Source: an uncultured Phascolarctobacterium sp. (lineage in GTDB: Bacteria; Bacillota; Negativicutes; Acidaminococcales; Acidaminococcaceae). Taken from it: a stretch of 64,000 nucleotides of DNA. The notes below the pieces were generated by a model. The model made no database searches. It was not told the DNA's origin and saw only the letters and a list, made by a program, of their open reading frames with translations. The stretch's first letter is position 1. Every line of letters begins with the position of its first letter. Shown piece after piece: positions 1 to 7,914 of the stretch. Both the position numbers and the translations under genes were made by a program. The stretch covers positions 1 through 64,000 of the forward strand of contig CANRJC010000010.1 of NCBI GenBank assembly GCA_947630795.1, in the 5' to 3' direction.

Positions 1-16
1 ATATTTTGCATGATCG

Positions 17-48
17 GGGAAGGGGAAAACCCTTCCCTTTATTTTATT
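17..48 (+). terminator. Rho-independent terminator of a gene off the left edge
   Basis: An 8-bp perfect stem (GGGAAGGG / CCCTTCCC, loop GAAAA) is followed by TTTATTTTATT on the plus strand. It would end a rightward gene lying left of the window. The minus strand has no T tract after the stem, so it is unlikely to serve ackA. Confidence 0.65.
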
Positions 49-189
49 GAGCTTGCCAACGAAAATTATACACTAACGGCTTTGCCCAAACTCGAACTCC
101 GTCGGCCAAAGGCAGAAGCCGTCACCATCGGACCTTAAGCCGACAAACCGCCCAGCATGGATATTGCAAAGAGAAAAATTCGAAGAGTT

Positions 190-1398
190 TTACAACTTGA
201 TGATGCGGCGGCAAATGTTATAAGTGTCGCGGGCGATGACCAGTTCCTCGTTAGTGGGGATCACGAATATCTTCACTCGAGCTCTCTTCACGCTAATCTC
301 TCTTTCTTTACCTCTGGTCTTATTGGCCAATTGGTCGATGCGGGTGCCAAGATATTCCAGACCGTTGCAGATCTTATCGCGCATGAAGGGGGAATTTTCG
401 CCCAGACCGGCGGTGAAGACGATGGCATCCAAGCCGCCCATGGCCGCCACATAACTGCCGATATATTTTTTCACTTTATAAGCGAAAACATCGATGGCCA
501 ATTGGGCCCGCTCATCGCCGTTGTTTGCCGCTTCTTCCAGATCTCTGAAGTCGCTGGAGAGGCCGCTGATGCCCAAGATGCCGCTCTGCCGGTTCAAGTA
601 ATCGTAGATCTGCTGAGCGTCCATCCCTTCTTTTTCCATCAAAAAGGGGATGATGGCGGGATCGATCTCGCCGCTGCGGGTGCCCATGATGAGACCTTCC
701 AGAGGTGTATAGCCCATGCTGGTATCCACGGACTTGCCGTACTTGATGGCGGTGATGGAAGCGCCGTTGCCCAAATGACAGGTGATGATGCGCAGGTCGC
801 TCATCCTCTCGCCCATCAGTTCCGCAGCCCGCTGGGCCACATATTTGTGGCTGGTGCCGTGGAAACCGTAGCGGCGCAGACCGTATTTCACGTAAAGTTC
901 GTAGGGCAGGCCGTAAAGATAGGCCACCTTAGGCATGGTCTGATGGAAGGCGGTGTCGAAGACCGCCACTTGGGGCGTGCCGCTCATGATCTCCATGCAG
1001 GCCTCGATGCCGTTTAGGTTGGGAGGATTATGAAGAGGTGCGATGTCGCAGCAGGCCTTGATGCCCGCTAAAACATCGGACGTGATCAACATGCTGTCGG
1101 TGAAGCGCTCGCCGCCGTGCACCACCCGGTGCCCTACCGCATCGATGTCGCCCATTTCTTTGATCACTCCGTATTCGGGATGGACCAAAGCATCCAAGAT
1201 CATGTTGATGCCTGCTTTATGATCGGGGATGGGTTGCTCCAAGCGCACCGGCTCCTTGTCGCCGCCGCTGTGTTTTAAGTTGGATCCCTCCATGCCGATG
1301 CGTTCGATCAGGCCCTTGGCCATCACGTGCTCGTCGGTCATGTCGATGAGCTGATACTTGATGGAAGAACTGCCGCAATTTACCACGAATACTATCAC
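190..1398 (-). CDS. ackA: Acetate kinase
   Basis: It interconverts acetyl phosphate + ADP and acetate + ATP, the substrate-level phosphorylation step of acetate fermentation in the cytoplasm. Visible family motifs are the N-terminal [10 protein letters not shown] phosphate-binding strand, HRVVHGGE, the F-HGTSH segment ([11 protein letters not shown]), HLGNGAS and the GLGENS region near the C-terminus. I chose the GTG at 1398 (402 aa, normal for AckA) because GAGGAGG sits six bases before it. An ATG seven codons upstream would overlap that ribosome binding site. No pta gene is adjacent; the gene stands alone behind a 230-bp spacer. Confidence 0.97.
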   Translation of the reverse strand: MIVFVVNCGSSSIKYQLIDMTDEHVMAKGLIERIGMEGSNLKHSGGDKEPVRLEQPIPDHKAGINMILDALVHPEYGVIKEMGDIDAVGHRVVHGGERFTDSMLITSDVLAGIKACCDIAPLHNPPNLNGIEACMEIMSGTPQVAVFDTAFHQTMPKVAYLYGLPYELYVKYGLRRYGFHGTSHKYVAQRAAELMGERMSDLRIITCHLGNGASITAIKYGKSVDTSMGYTPLEGLIMGTRSGEIDPAIIPFLMEKEGMDAQQIYDYLNRQSGILGISGLSSDFRDLEEAANNGDERAQLAIDVFAYKVKKYIGSYVAAMGGLDAIVFTAGLGENSPFMRDKICNGLEYLGTRIDQLANKTRGKEREISVKRARVKIFVIPTNEELVIARDTYNICRRIIKL

Positions 1399-1590
1399 GA
1401 TGAACCTCCTCGCTGCCACTCCGGTCTTTTCTGAAAACTTCGCCGCTTAAAGGGCGAGAGCCGCAGTCTCAAACTGACACGTTAAGTATACATCAAGAAG
1501 AGCCGCAGCCGCAAGCAAATTTATAAGCAAAAAGAGGAAAGAGCGGCCGGCTTTTCCCGCAAAAATATTTTTTCTTCTTTCTTCCTAATA

Positions 1591-1620
1591 ATAAAAGAGG
1601 CCCCGCACAAAGCAGGGTCT
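1591..1620 (-). terminator. Terminator after the Wzz-like gene
   Basis: A 9-bp GC-rich hairpin with one mismatch (1598-1606 with 1612-1620, loop ACAAA) is followed on the minus strand by CTTTTATTATT. It lies about 35 bp past the stop of the Wzz-like gene and before ackA, so ackA needs its own promoter in 1399-1590. Confidence 0.6.
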
Positions 1621-1654
1621 GGAAACGCAGATTTTTTGAAAGCACACGGGCGGG

Positions 1655-2365
1655 TCAGGCCTTTTGCGCACCGTAGGAACGCCTGATTATGTAGCGCAGC
1701 AACACATAAAGAGTACCGAGAAAAAGTCCGCCCACCAAACCCATGATGAGATTGCCCTTTCTATCTGGCACTGCCTCCGTCACCTTAGGCTCACTGCCCA
1801 AGAGCTCGGCCCGGGCAAAAGTCTTGTCGGCTTCTAAGTCTTGTAATTGTTGTTGCAGATAGCTCAGCCTACGCTCTGCTTCCTCATTGCTCAAATTAGG
1901 TTCGATAACCAAGGCTGCCAAATCACGCTGCAGTTTTTTTAAAAACTTTTTTTGGAGATTGGCTTTCTTTTGTTCCGAGAGCAGGGTATTCAATTTCTCC
2001 TCGGCCATAGGCAAATACCTCTTCATGTCCTGCTCTATCTGCTCTTGACTATCTCCCGCAAAAGATACTTCCAACACGAAGGAATTACGTATAGCCCTTA
2101 CTCTGCTTAAGGTGAACCCATCTCTTATGTCACATCGAAGTACCTCTGCGCAAGTGTTCACCTGCCATTCATTTATATCCCCTGGCAGACGAAAAACGCA
2201 TTTTGCGATATAACCGATCTTTAACAGGCAAAACGACCAAGCGGCAACTACAGCTAAACCTAGCAGTGTGCAAATCAAGATGAGCGCTATATTCCTCTTT
2301 ATCTCCAGCGCTATGTCGGCAAGATCGATCTCGATCTCTTCCTGCCTAGTCTGCTTTACCGTCAT
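1655..2365 (-). CDS. Wzz/chain-length-determinant family protein (copy 2)
   Basis: A 236-aa inner-membrane protein of the polysaccharide co-polymerase type, which sets the length of surface polysaccharide chains. It has an N-terminal membrane segment (about residues 27-50), a periplasmic coiled-coil middle rich in Q, E, L and K, and a C-terminal membrane segment (GLVGGLFLGTLYVLLRYI) followed by a basic tail. It is a paralogue of the gene just upstream; both carry the rare block WQVNTC-E-L. GGAGG lies nine bases before the ATG. No glycosyltransferase or Wzy gene is nearby, so the polymer it controls cannot be named. Confidence 0.72.
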   Translation of the reverse strand: MTVKQTRQEEIEIDLADIALEIKRNIALILICTLLGLAVVAAWSFCLLKIGYIAKCVFRLPGDINEWQVNTCAEVLRCDIRDGFTLSRVRAIRNSFVLEVSFAGDSQEQIEQDMKRYLPMAEEKLNTLLSEQKKANLQKKFLKKLQRDLAALVIEPNLSNEEAERRLSYLQQQLQDLEADKTFARAELLGSEPKVTEAVPDRKGNLIMGLVGGLFLGTLYVLLRYIIRRSYGAQKA

Positions 2366-2485
2366 AAAGACGAACCTCCAAACTATTTCCGAATCGGCAA
2401 AATTTTTTACCGATCACCCAAAAAGGACAAAACTTTTTAAAGTATGCCACGAAAAATTAGTTTGACTGAACACTGTTGCCGTGCT

Positions 2486-3187
2486 CTAAACTCTTGCCAT
2501 TTTTTTGTATACATAGCAAATGATATAATACCCGCAACCGAGAATAAGACCCCCTAAACCAGCCACCATAACATTGTTGCCTAAATTGAAAGATGGTTCG
2601 ATACGACGAGGGGTAGGGGGCATTATAATCCTAGCCGGCGGGAAGAGATTCGTCCGGGCTGATTTAGTAGCCACAATAGCTTGCAGGTCAGCCAAGCGAG
2701 TAACCACCTTAGGTTCGCCACTGGTGCCCAAATCAGCCATATCTCGTTGTATTTCTTTCAGAGTGCTCCGCTCGAAATCGGCCCATTGCTGTCCCAACAA
2801 GAAATCGTCGACCTTAGCCTTGGCTTTAGGTAAATATTCTTCGGCCTGAACCTTAAGTTCACTATCTTCAAGGCCTCTAAAGCTCAAAATCAGTACAGAG
2901 GACTTCTTCGCCTGCCATACAGAGACAAAGCCGGGCACACTGCCCAGATCGTTTTTAAGTATCTCGATACAGGTGTTGACCTGCCAAGCGCCGGTGTTGA
3001 GGGGTAGCTGCAGTCGAGCGTCATATACATAGTAGACCGGGGCCAGAGTCGCATAGGCATACACGGCGGCTGCCGCCCCGCAAACGACCGTCACGGCTAC
3101 TACGGCCCGCCAGCAACGCTTTAACTCTTCCACTAACTCTACCAAAGAGATCTCCACTTCGTCTTGTTTTTTCTCTGTCTCTTCCAT
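2486..3187 (-). CDS. Wzz/chain-length-determinant family protein (copy 1)
   Basis: A 233-aa two-membrane-segment protein with the Wzz layout: an acidic cytoplasmic N-terminus (MEETEKKQDE), a membrane helix (about residues 28-52), a periplasmic domain with coiled-coil propensity, the P-rich PPARIIMPPTPRR segment before the second helix, and a short basic C-terminus. The proline-rich motif before TM2 is typical of the family. I prefer the ATG at 3187 because AAAGGAAG sits eight bases before it; an upstream TTG would add eight residues without a ribosome binding site. It probably arose by duplication with the neighbouring copy and is expressed first. Confidence 0.72.
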   Translation of the reverse strand: MEETEKKQDEVEISLVELVEELKRCWRAVVAVTVVCGAAAAVYAYATLAPVYYVYDARLQLPLNTGAWQVNTCIEILKNDLGSVPGFVSVWQAKKSSVLILSFRGLEDSELKVQAEEYLPKAKAKVDDFLLGQQWADFERSTLKEIQRDMADLGTSGEPKVVTRLADLQAIVATKSARTNLFPPARIIMPPTPRRIEPSFNLGNNVMVAGLGGLILGCGYYIICYVYKKMARV

Positions 3188-3963
3188 CTCAACATCTTCC
3201 TTTCGCAACAAATTGCGTTAGGATCGCCGCAGTCGGGGAGCAATTGCTTTCATCCCACTATTTTTTTATTTTAGCATGGGCAATTATCTTCTGGCAAGAA
3301 ATTTTCCGCAAGACACCGCAGAGATGAGAAAGCTACCCTTTGCAAAAACTCGGGGCACAGGCCCGGCGGGCTTCGAAACATTCGCAAGGAGCCGAGGATT
3401 GTATCCGAGAAGATTTTGTGACTATGGGATCAAAAGAGTGTAGTGCCATCAGTGATGCTAAGAAGAATTGAAGAGGCTATTGCAAAAATGACAGTTGGAA
3501 ACAAAACTAAAGATGCGGTCAAATCGCTGTAAAAAATCATAGCAGTCAAAACTTCTGACCGTTGTTATAGTAGTGATACTACGCTGATATTCGTTTTGCA
3601 AAAGGCTGCGTTATGTTGATGACATACAGCGGAGCAGAACATTAGACATCTGGATAACTTTACGGAAAATATCGAGGTAAGCAAGTGATATATTCTACCA
3701 GTGAATATATCATGTTCCTCCTAGAACCAGTAGTTTAAAGGAGCTACTTGCGCTAAATCAGCGGCATCCTGAACATCAACCGACCCTGTATACGGATCAG
3801 TAACCTGTATATGCATCCAACTCTTTTAACGAACTGCTTCCACTGTGCGTTATTGCGCGCTGTCAGCGTGCAACAGAATGCATATTCTGTTTATTGCGGC
3901 GCTCTTGCGGCTCTGCCTTTTTCTTTTTGTGCCGGCCCTTCGGCCTTGCCCGCAAATTTTTTA
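3188..3963. other. 776-bp stretch without a supported gene, with decayed sequence
   Basis: Base composition is more A+T-rich than the surroundings and stop codons are frequent in all frames. A 31-codon open fragment on the minus strand (about 3724-3819, starting MHIQVTDPYTGSVDVQDA) could be the tail of a lost gene; I do not recognise it. A perfect 10-bp inverted repeat lies at 3686-3712. Short repeats of the AAG/GCG type fill the end next to the recombinase. This looks like debris at the edge of the mobile island. Confidence 0.5.
3686..3712. repeat. Perfect inverted repeat, operator-like
   Basis: TGATATATTC and GAATATATCA form a perfect 10-bp dyad around a 7-bp spacer (TACCAGT). No T tract follows on either strand, so it looks more like a binding site for a dimeric protein than a terminator. 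It has no obvious gene to control. Confidence 0.4.
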
Positions 3964-3997
3964 GCCGTACCCGCAAAGGTACGGCGTTTTTGTTTCT
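3964..3997 (+). terminator. Hairpin with T tract beyond the recombinase gene
   Basis: GCCGTACC and GGTACGGC form a perfect 8-bp stem with loop CGCAAA, followed by GTTTTTGTTTC on the plus strand. It sits 18 bp past the stop of the convergent recombinase gene, so it would shield that gene from rightward transcription. Confidence 0.5.
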
Positions 3998-4002
3998 GCT
4001 TT

Positions 4003-4851
4003 TTATCGACGCACCAGGCCCAACTGTTCGATGCTCTCGGCGTGCTCAGCCCCGGCGGTGGCCAAATAGAGGCGAGTGGTGTCGATGCCGGAGTGGCCCA
4101 AAATATCCGCCAGCCGCACGATATCGTTGTACTTACGGTAATGGGTGACCGCAAAAAGATGCCGCAGATTGTGAGGGAAGACCTTGCTCGGGTCCACCTG
4201 CGCCGCAAAGCACAGCCTCTTCATTTCTCCCCAAATTTGGCGGCGGCTCAGTCCCATGCCGCAGGCAGTGCGAAAGATGCGGCCGCTCTCGATGCCCCGA
4301 GCGGCAGCGTAGCGCAGCAATTTGCCGCACAGCAGCTTGGGCAGCAAAATGGTGCGAATCTTTCCTTTCAAAGCAATCTCCGTCATCCTCTCTCGTGCCG
4401 CCTCCACCGTGATGTAGCCAAGCTCCGACACCCGAATGCCTGCGGCGCAGAGCGTTTCCATCACCAGAGCCAGCCGCTCGTTCCCCGCCAGCACTGCCGT
4501 GCTCAGCAGCTGTTGATACTCTTTTAAGGTAAGTTCTTTCTCTCGGCTGCGAAAGGCCCGCTTTTGCACCCGCAAAAGTTTCACTTTGCAATCGGGCCTG
4601 CCGTGCAATTCCAAGAAGCCGTTGAGAGCGGAAAGTTTGCAGTTCACCGTACCTGCTGTGCAGCCTCGTCCCTGCAAAAAGTTCTTCCACTCCACTGTCA
4701 TTTCTTTCGTGACGATCTGCCCCTTCGACCACTTTGCGAAAAGAGCGATATCCCGCAAATATTTTTCTACGGTGGCAGCGGCCCTCTCTTCCGAGAGCAA
4801 ATGGCGGCGGTAAGCAGCCAGCTCTTTTTCCGTTATCCGGTGCGCGAACAT
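4003..4851 (-). CDS. Tyrosine recombinase (XerC/XerD/phage integrase family)
   Basis: A 282-aa site-specific recombinase with a SAM-like core-binding domain (about 1-95) and a catalytic domain (105-282). The whole active set is present: R140 (AAGIRVSELG), K162/K164, H227 and R230 (PHNLRHLFA), H253 (LGHSGIDTT) and Y262. It lacks an arm-binding domain, so it resembles Xer-like or small element recombinases more than the prophage integrase at 41.9 kb. It lies next to a 22-bp direct repeat (4937-4958 and 6581-6602) that brackets the phage remnant, so the repeat may be its target. The reading frame is intact and could be active. Confidence 0.85.
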   Translation of the reverse strand: MFAHRITEKELAAYRRHLLSEERAAATVEKYLRDIALFAKWSKGQIVTKEMTVEWKNFLQGRGCTAGTVNCKLSALNGFLELHGRPDCKVKLLRVQKRAFRSREKELTLKEYQQLLSTAVLAGNERLALVMETLCAAGIRVSELGYITVEAARERMTEIALKGKIRTILLPKLLCGKLLRYAAARGIESGRIFRTACGMGLSRRQIWGEMKRLCFAAQVDPSKVFPHNLRHLFAVTHYRKYNDIVRLADILGHSGIDTTRLYLATAGAEHAESIEQLGLVRR

Positions 4852-4921
4852 AATAAACTCCCCTTTCGTGATAAAGATCTGTCAGCCCCCCCGTTTGTGA
4901 CGGTGCTGACTTTCTACAATA

Positions 4922-5905
4922 TCACAGAAAAAGAAGTTTTATCGAACGCGGCCGCAAAATTTCCCTAGCATACAGCATTTTACTCGGCAGAACTGCCGAC
5001 AGCGGCTGCCGCATCGCGGTCTGAGCATCCAGTCCCAACGGTGCAAAAGCTTTGTCAAGATCAAGCCCTGCCATTTGCAGAGAAGCAAGCTGCTCTCTGG
5101 TCACTCTGCCGGTAGTCTGGATGCGGGATATCGCTTCCACCAGCCGCTGGGCACCGCTTACATCCTGCCCCAGCCCAGCCGATGTATCTGCACATAGCTG
5201 AATGAGGTCGGCGGCGTTCTTGGCAGAGTAGCCCATGTTCATGAGCTGCTTGCCCATGTTGTAAACAGCAGCAAAGTCGTAGTTGGTGTTGCGGGCCACA
5301 TCGTTGAACGCTTGATAAGCCATCGCTCCACCGGCTAAATTATTCTTCATTGCCCCCAATTGACTGACTATCTGCTGAGCTTGTAGGCCAAGATCGACGA
5401 TATCACGGGCCGTATCCATAGCCAAGCTCCCCAACTTAGCAAGGCCAATCGCCGCAGCACCACTTAACATACTAGAAAAAAATTTTATACTGCCTGTGGT
5501 CACTCCTAATTTATCATTAAAATTTAAGCACTCCTTGCCAAACTGCCCAAGATTTTTCATGGAAGAGCGCATAGCGCTGCTATGGTTCTTATATTCTTTC
5601 GTTAAAGCTTGCAGACGATTGCATTCAGCTTCGGTCAGTTCTGCGCCGCTCTTCTGCTTTGCTCTCAATGCCTCATATTCATCGCCAAGTTTTTTCATGG
5701 CTGCGGCATGGTCGTCGTAGCTCTTTTTTATTACATCGTAGGCGCGCTTCTGAGCCTTGCTCATGTCATTGGTATGACCCTCCACGAGCTTTATGGCATC
5801 TTCCGCTTTCTTGGAGAAAATTTCAAATTGGGCCGCAGCTTTGTCCAATTCATCTATTAGACTTTCTGCCTTCAATGTGATAGAAAGCCTTGTCTCTTCC
5901 GCCAT
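4922..5905 (-). pseudogene. Truncated tape measure protein gene
   Basis: Codons from 5905 down to about 5012 match the first 290 or so residues of the tape measure protein at 19740-22475 (same MAEET start, the AQKRAYD-IKKSY coiled coil, and RNTNYDFAAVYNMGKQLMNMGY). Homology then stops abruptly after DAQTAM and the frame runs into unrelated sequence and a stop at 4922. The full gene has 911 codons, so about two thirds is missing. A ribosome binding site (GGAGGG) and ATG remain. The lost part may have been removed by recombination at the adjacent 22-bp repeat. Confidence 0.85.
4937..4958. repeat. 22-bp direct repeat, left copy
   Basis: It is identical to 6581-6602, centred on ATCGAACGCGGCCGC. 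Similarity continues imperfectly to about 44 bp, through a shared GCATAC about 10 bp to the right. The two copies flank the tape measure / moron / gp10 fragments and the left copy lies 86 bp from the start of the recombinase gene. The repeat is not found in the corresponding genes of the intact prophage. Confidence 0.75.
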
Positions 5906-5930
5906 ATTACCCTCCATTAAACATTTTCAC

Positions 5931-5959
5931 TAGACGCAAGCAGTGCTTCATGTTATAAT
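5931..5959 (+). promoter_or_regulatory. Promoter of the moron gene (remnant copy)
   Basis: TAGACG, a 17-bp spacer, and TATAAT with an upstream TG (TGTTATAAT, an extended -10). It lies between the tape measure start and the small plus-strand gene. The same arrangement is kept in the intact prophage at 22501-22529 although the spacer bases differ, which supports function. Confidence 0.75.
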
Positions 5960-5981
5960 AATTTTAAAGGTGGTGTTTTGT

Positions 5982-6122
5982 ATGAAAGCTTATAAAGATC
6001 GCTGGTATAATAATGTGATTTATCTGTTTTTAGCCGGGTCGTTGTGCCCGCCTCTTTTTGGGTATATGCTTTGGAAAAAGTTCAATTCCCCCATTGAAAC
6101 CGATCCTTTTGACTTTGATTGA
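5982..6122 (+). CDS. 46-aa membrane moron protein (remnant copy)
   Basis: This encodes a 46-aa protein beginning MKAYKDRWYNNVIYLFLAG, with one membrane helix (about 13-34) and an acidic C-terminus (ETDPFDFD). It is on the opposite strand to the phage late genes, with its own extended -10 promoter, a Shine-Dalgarno (AAAGGTGG) and its own terminator. The homologue at 22553-22693 keeps all three signals and most residues, with many synonymous changes, so the peptide appears to be under selection. Function unknown; lysogenic conversion or superinfection exclusion are common roles for such genes. Confidence 0.7.
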   Translation: MKAYKDRWYNNVIYLFLAGSLCPPLFGYMLWKKFNSPIETDPFDFD

Positions 6123-6154
6123 TAGTCCCCCTATAATGTTGCCATAGATATTTG

Positions 6155-6186
6155 AAAAGGTCTCTCTTAGGAGAGGCCTTTTCTTT
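6155..6186 (+). terminator. Terminator of the moron gene (remnant copy)
   Basis: A 12-bp stem (one G-T pair, loop TTAG) with AAAAGG / CCTTTT at its base and CTTTT after it. It lies 33 bp past the moron stop and mirrors the terminator at 22728-22760. Confidence 0.75.
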
Positions 6187-6201
6187 TACCTATCGCCTGA
6201 C

Positions 6202-6480
6202 TCAACTTTTTTGTGTAATGACCGCATTAACCTCTCTCTCTACGATAGCCGTTATCTCTTGCTGCCGCTTGTTCCACGCTTTCGACAGTGCCTTACTGCC
6301 TTTTATGCTCCTAACATGCGCCACCACCCAGCCCTTGCCCTGTTTATGCGCTATATCGTGGGCTTTTGTACCTACCTCTAAGAAGCGAGCGATATATGAG
6401 GCATGCCCTACAGAAACGCGCAGACTTTCTTTGCTCTGCTTCTCGACTTTGGAAAAACTCTGTTTCCCGCCGGCTCGGCG
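6202..6480 (-). pseudogene. HK97 gp10-like tail protein, 3' fragment
   Basis: The reading frame matches residues from about 60 to the end of the gp10-like protein at 22774-23220 (SFSKVEKQSKESLRVSVGHA, then ARFLEVGTKAHDIAHKQGKG). The 5' third is gone: at about 6480 the sequence jumps into the tail chaperone gene, equivalent to a deletion of 23050-23590 in the intact phage, with CGGC at both sides of the break. Confidence 0.8.
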
Positions 6481-6653
6481 ATCTTAACTTGCATCTGCAC
6501 TAAACTGTATCAGTCAAGGAAATCGCCGAAGATCCCGTCGATCTCGTCTGGTCTATATTGCTTGGCTCCCAAAAAGCCCCTTTTATCGAACGCGGCCGCA
6601 AATTTTTCGAGCATACGAAGCATCCGTCCTTCAGCCCGCAGAAATTTCCGCAT
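6481..6653 (-). pseudogene. Tail assembly chaperone fragment
   Basis: The frame reads ...LGAKQYRPDEIDGIFGDFLD, then a TGA (6510-6512), then YSLVQMQVKIAEP. This matches about residues 64-98 of the tail chaperone at 23501-23875, where the stop is a sense codon (E). Upstream the frame enters unrelated sequence that includes the right copy of the 22-bp repeat (read as KFAAAFDK). It is a double-ended fragment with an internal stop. Confidence 0.75.
6581..6602. repeat. 22-bp direct repeat, right copy
   Basis: It is identical to 4937-4958 and marks the right end of the clear phage homology. In this copy the repeat is in frame with the chaperone fragment, whereas in the left copy it is out of frame with the tape measure remnant. 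Confidence 0.75.
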
Positions 6654-6691
6654 CGAAAAGAAAAGCGGCAACTTACGTCGTCAGCCGCTTT
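6652..6691 (-). terminator. Hairpin at the right edge of the remnant
   Basis: AAAGCGGC (6662-6669) and GCCGCTTT (6684-6691) form an 8-bp stem with a 14-nt loop, followed on the minus strand by TTTTCTTTT. A weaker T tract lies on the plus side. No intact gene upstream uses it. Confidence 0.4.
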
Positions 6692-7222
6692 CCCTTGTTT
6701 TGCCTGATATCATTTAGTATAATGTGAACGAAGAGTTATCCTTCACGCATGAACAGTTGCTGTGTTCCGTGCTCTCGTTCTGTTGCGGAGCCGAAAGATA
6801 AAAACTAAAGGTCGCGCTCGTCTTCGCTGCTTGGGCAGCGCAAGATAAAACCGGTTTGCTCGAACCCCAACGCTTTTTACTTCGACTTTTTTCGGAAATT
6901 CCCACAGATAATGATTAGTCGTTCATTTCCAAAAATGCCGTTTTTTGCAGACGAAGAAAAGATGGATCATGAGTCACGAGCCGCTCGCAAAAATATATCA
7001 TCAAAACAGAGCTTCTTATGAAGATAGCTATACACAACGCTATAACTTCGTAGGCGCTGAACATTTCGACATAGTCATCAGACAATTCGATTGCCGTAAT
7101 GCCTATCCTCTGTTCTTCGCACTTTAACAAGATCGCGGATCTCCGGCTTCCGGTGTTGGTCATCTCTATCTTTCGCCGTCTGCCGGTGTTTGCTCTCCTT
7201 CATGCCCCTTGCACTGCTATCT
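6692..7222. other. 531-bp stretch without a supported gene
   Basis: I see short open frames on both strands but none with a ribosome binding site, a recognisable domain or coding-like composition. An 82-codon minus-strand frame (6915-7163) contains a hydrophobic run (VIALCIAIFIRSSVLMIYF) but no start signal. The stretch is host sequence left of the displaced tRNA 3' end, probably scarred by earlier integrations at this site. Confidence 0.4.
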
Positions 7223-7275
7223 CGAAAAAAAATCGCAAGCCCTCGGAACTTCACGTCCGAAGGGCTTGCTTTTTT
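7223..7275. terminator. Bidirectional terminator, originally that of tRNA-Thr
   Basis: GCAAGCCCTCGGA (7235-7247) pairs with TCCGAAGGGCTTGC (7256-7269) with a one-base bulge. T6 follows on the plus strand and T8 on the minus strand. It lies directly after the displaced tRNA 3' end and is probably the host terminator separated from the tRNA by the prophage. Confidence 0.7.
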
Positions 7276-7320
7276 GGAGCCGGCAACAGGAATCGAACCC
7301 GCAACCTGCTGATTACAAAT
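7268..7320. repeat. attL: Prophage attachment core (left), with displaced tRNA-Thr 3' half
   Basis: 53 bp identical to 43111-43163, running from the T6 tract through the CCA end, acceptor, T arm and anticodon arm of tRNA-Thr and stopping right after the anticodon loop. Here the tRNA 5' half is missing, so this is the displaced host fragment. The direct repeat defines the prophage ends. Confidence 0.93.
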
Positions 7321-7423
7321 TCCGCTCCACAAATATCTTCAAATGCCGAAAAAGCCCTTGCTGCAAAAGGTTTCTCGTTTTTTGCTTCGTTTCAAATGGC
7401 TAAATTTCGGATATTTTGGGCAC

Positions 7424-7467
7424 AATTTCGCCCATTTTCTGTGACTATTGCGCCCGTATTGCGCCCA
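7424..7467. promoter_or_regulatory. Candidate integrase arm-type sites at the left end
   Basis: ATTGCGCCCG (7447-7456) and ATTGCGCCCA (7458-7467), plus a weaker ATTTCGCCCA (7425-7434), are all in the same orientation. The same 10-mer occurs as two copies beside the right att core (43038-43047, 43062-43071). Repeats shared by both prophage arms and close to the core are the expected pattern of integrase arm-binding sites. Confidence 0.6.
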
Positions 7468-7621
7468 CAAAAAAGCCCGCAACGAAACCTTCGCCTCTTG
7501 CTTTGAGCAGTGCTATAATAAAGGTGCATGAATTTTATTTGTTTGCCTCGCAAGTTTGTCCCCCGGCGGGTTCGCCCTCCGAGGCTTTCTTTCATCCTTT
7601 GATGGCTTCGTAAGAAAAACA
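7468..7621. other. Possible short transcript at the prophage left end
   Basis: TGCTATAAT (7511-7519) is an extended -10 on the plus strand. Downstream, GCCTCG (7543-7548) and CGAGGC (7579-7584) could close a structure with an inner GGGTTCGCCC hairpin, followed by TTTCTTTC. A 24-codon frame starts at 7528. It could be a small RNA or nothing; I have no homology to support it. Confidence 0.25.
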
Positions 7622-7650
7622 TTGAATATTTGATGAAGAATTGATAAAAT
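7622..7650 (+). promoter_or_regulatory. Promoter of the DUF2335 module
   Basis: TTGAAT, a 17-bp spacer and TAAAAT. Downstream in the 5' leader, CGATATCG occurs twice (7659-7666 and 7690-7697), possible operator half-sites. Confidence 0.5.
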
Positions 7651-7713
7651 AACTGTACGATATCGATATGTTTCAGCGTTGCTTTCGAGTCGATATCGCT
7701 CGGAGGTATTCAT

Positions 7714-7914
7714 ATGGCCAGAGTTCGATTTTTTATTACTGCCGTGATATACGGGTTCTCAACTTTCACCATTGCTCCGACGAGTAATTATTACAGGCAC
7801 ATACCCGCAAGTGCCGGGAGCATCACCAACGACGCTTGGCAGATGACAGGCACCGGTTTAAGTAATGCAATGTACAAAATCGGCGAACAGGTGAACGAAA
7901 ATGCCGAATCCTGA
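7714..7914 (+). CDS. Small protein upstream of DUF2335 gene, unknown
   Basis: 66 aa, preceded by CGGAGGTATTCAT (a good ribosome binding site). The N-terminus is hydrophobic (FFITAVIYGFSTFTIA), suggesting a signal or membrane segment; the C-terminus is polar (ITNDAWQMTGTGLSNAM). It overlaps the next gene by 14 bp, so the two are translated together. I do not recognise the family. Position at the prophage end, on the strand opposite to the late genes, suggests a gene expressed in the lysogen. Confidence 0.55.
   Translation: MARVRFFITAVIYGFSTFTIAPTSNYYRHIPASAGSITNDAWQMTGTGLSNAMYKIGEQVNENAES

Larger units (their letters stand above)
3964..6653. mobile_element. Remnant of a second, related prophage
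   Basis: A tyrosine recombinase is followed by pieces of a tail operon in the same order as in the intact prophage: tape measure start, moron, gp10-like protein, tail chaperone. Each piece is clearly homologous to the corresponding part of 21590-23700 but has diverged, so this is a sister phage and not a recent copy. The remnant lies outside the att cores of the intact prophage. It has lost head, lysis and regulatory genes and carries a deletion fusing the gp10-like and chaperone genes. Confidence 0.75.

Noticed and set aside
4937..6602. Reading the 22-bp repeats as Xer dif sites
   Set aside because: They lack the paired 11-bp arms with a 6-bp centre of dif sites.
7268..7320. A second tRNA-Thr gene at the left att core
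   Set aside because: Only the 3' half is present, from the anticodon loop to CCA; there is no 5' acceptor strand.
6915..7332. Two minus-strand open frames crossing the left att region
   Set aside because: One runs through the tRNA fragment and terminator hairpin; neither has a ribosome binding site or a recognisable domain.
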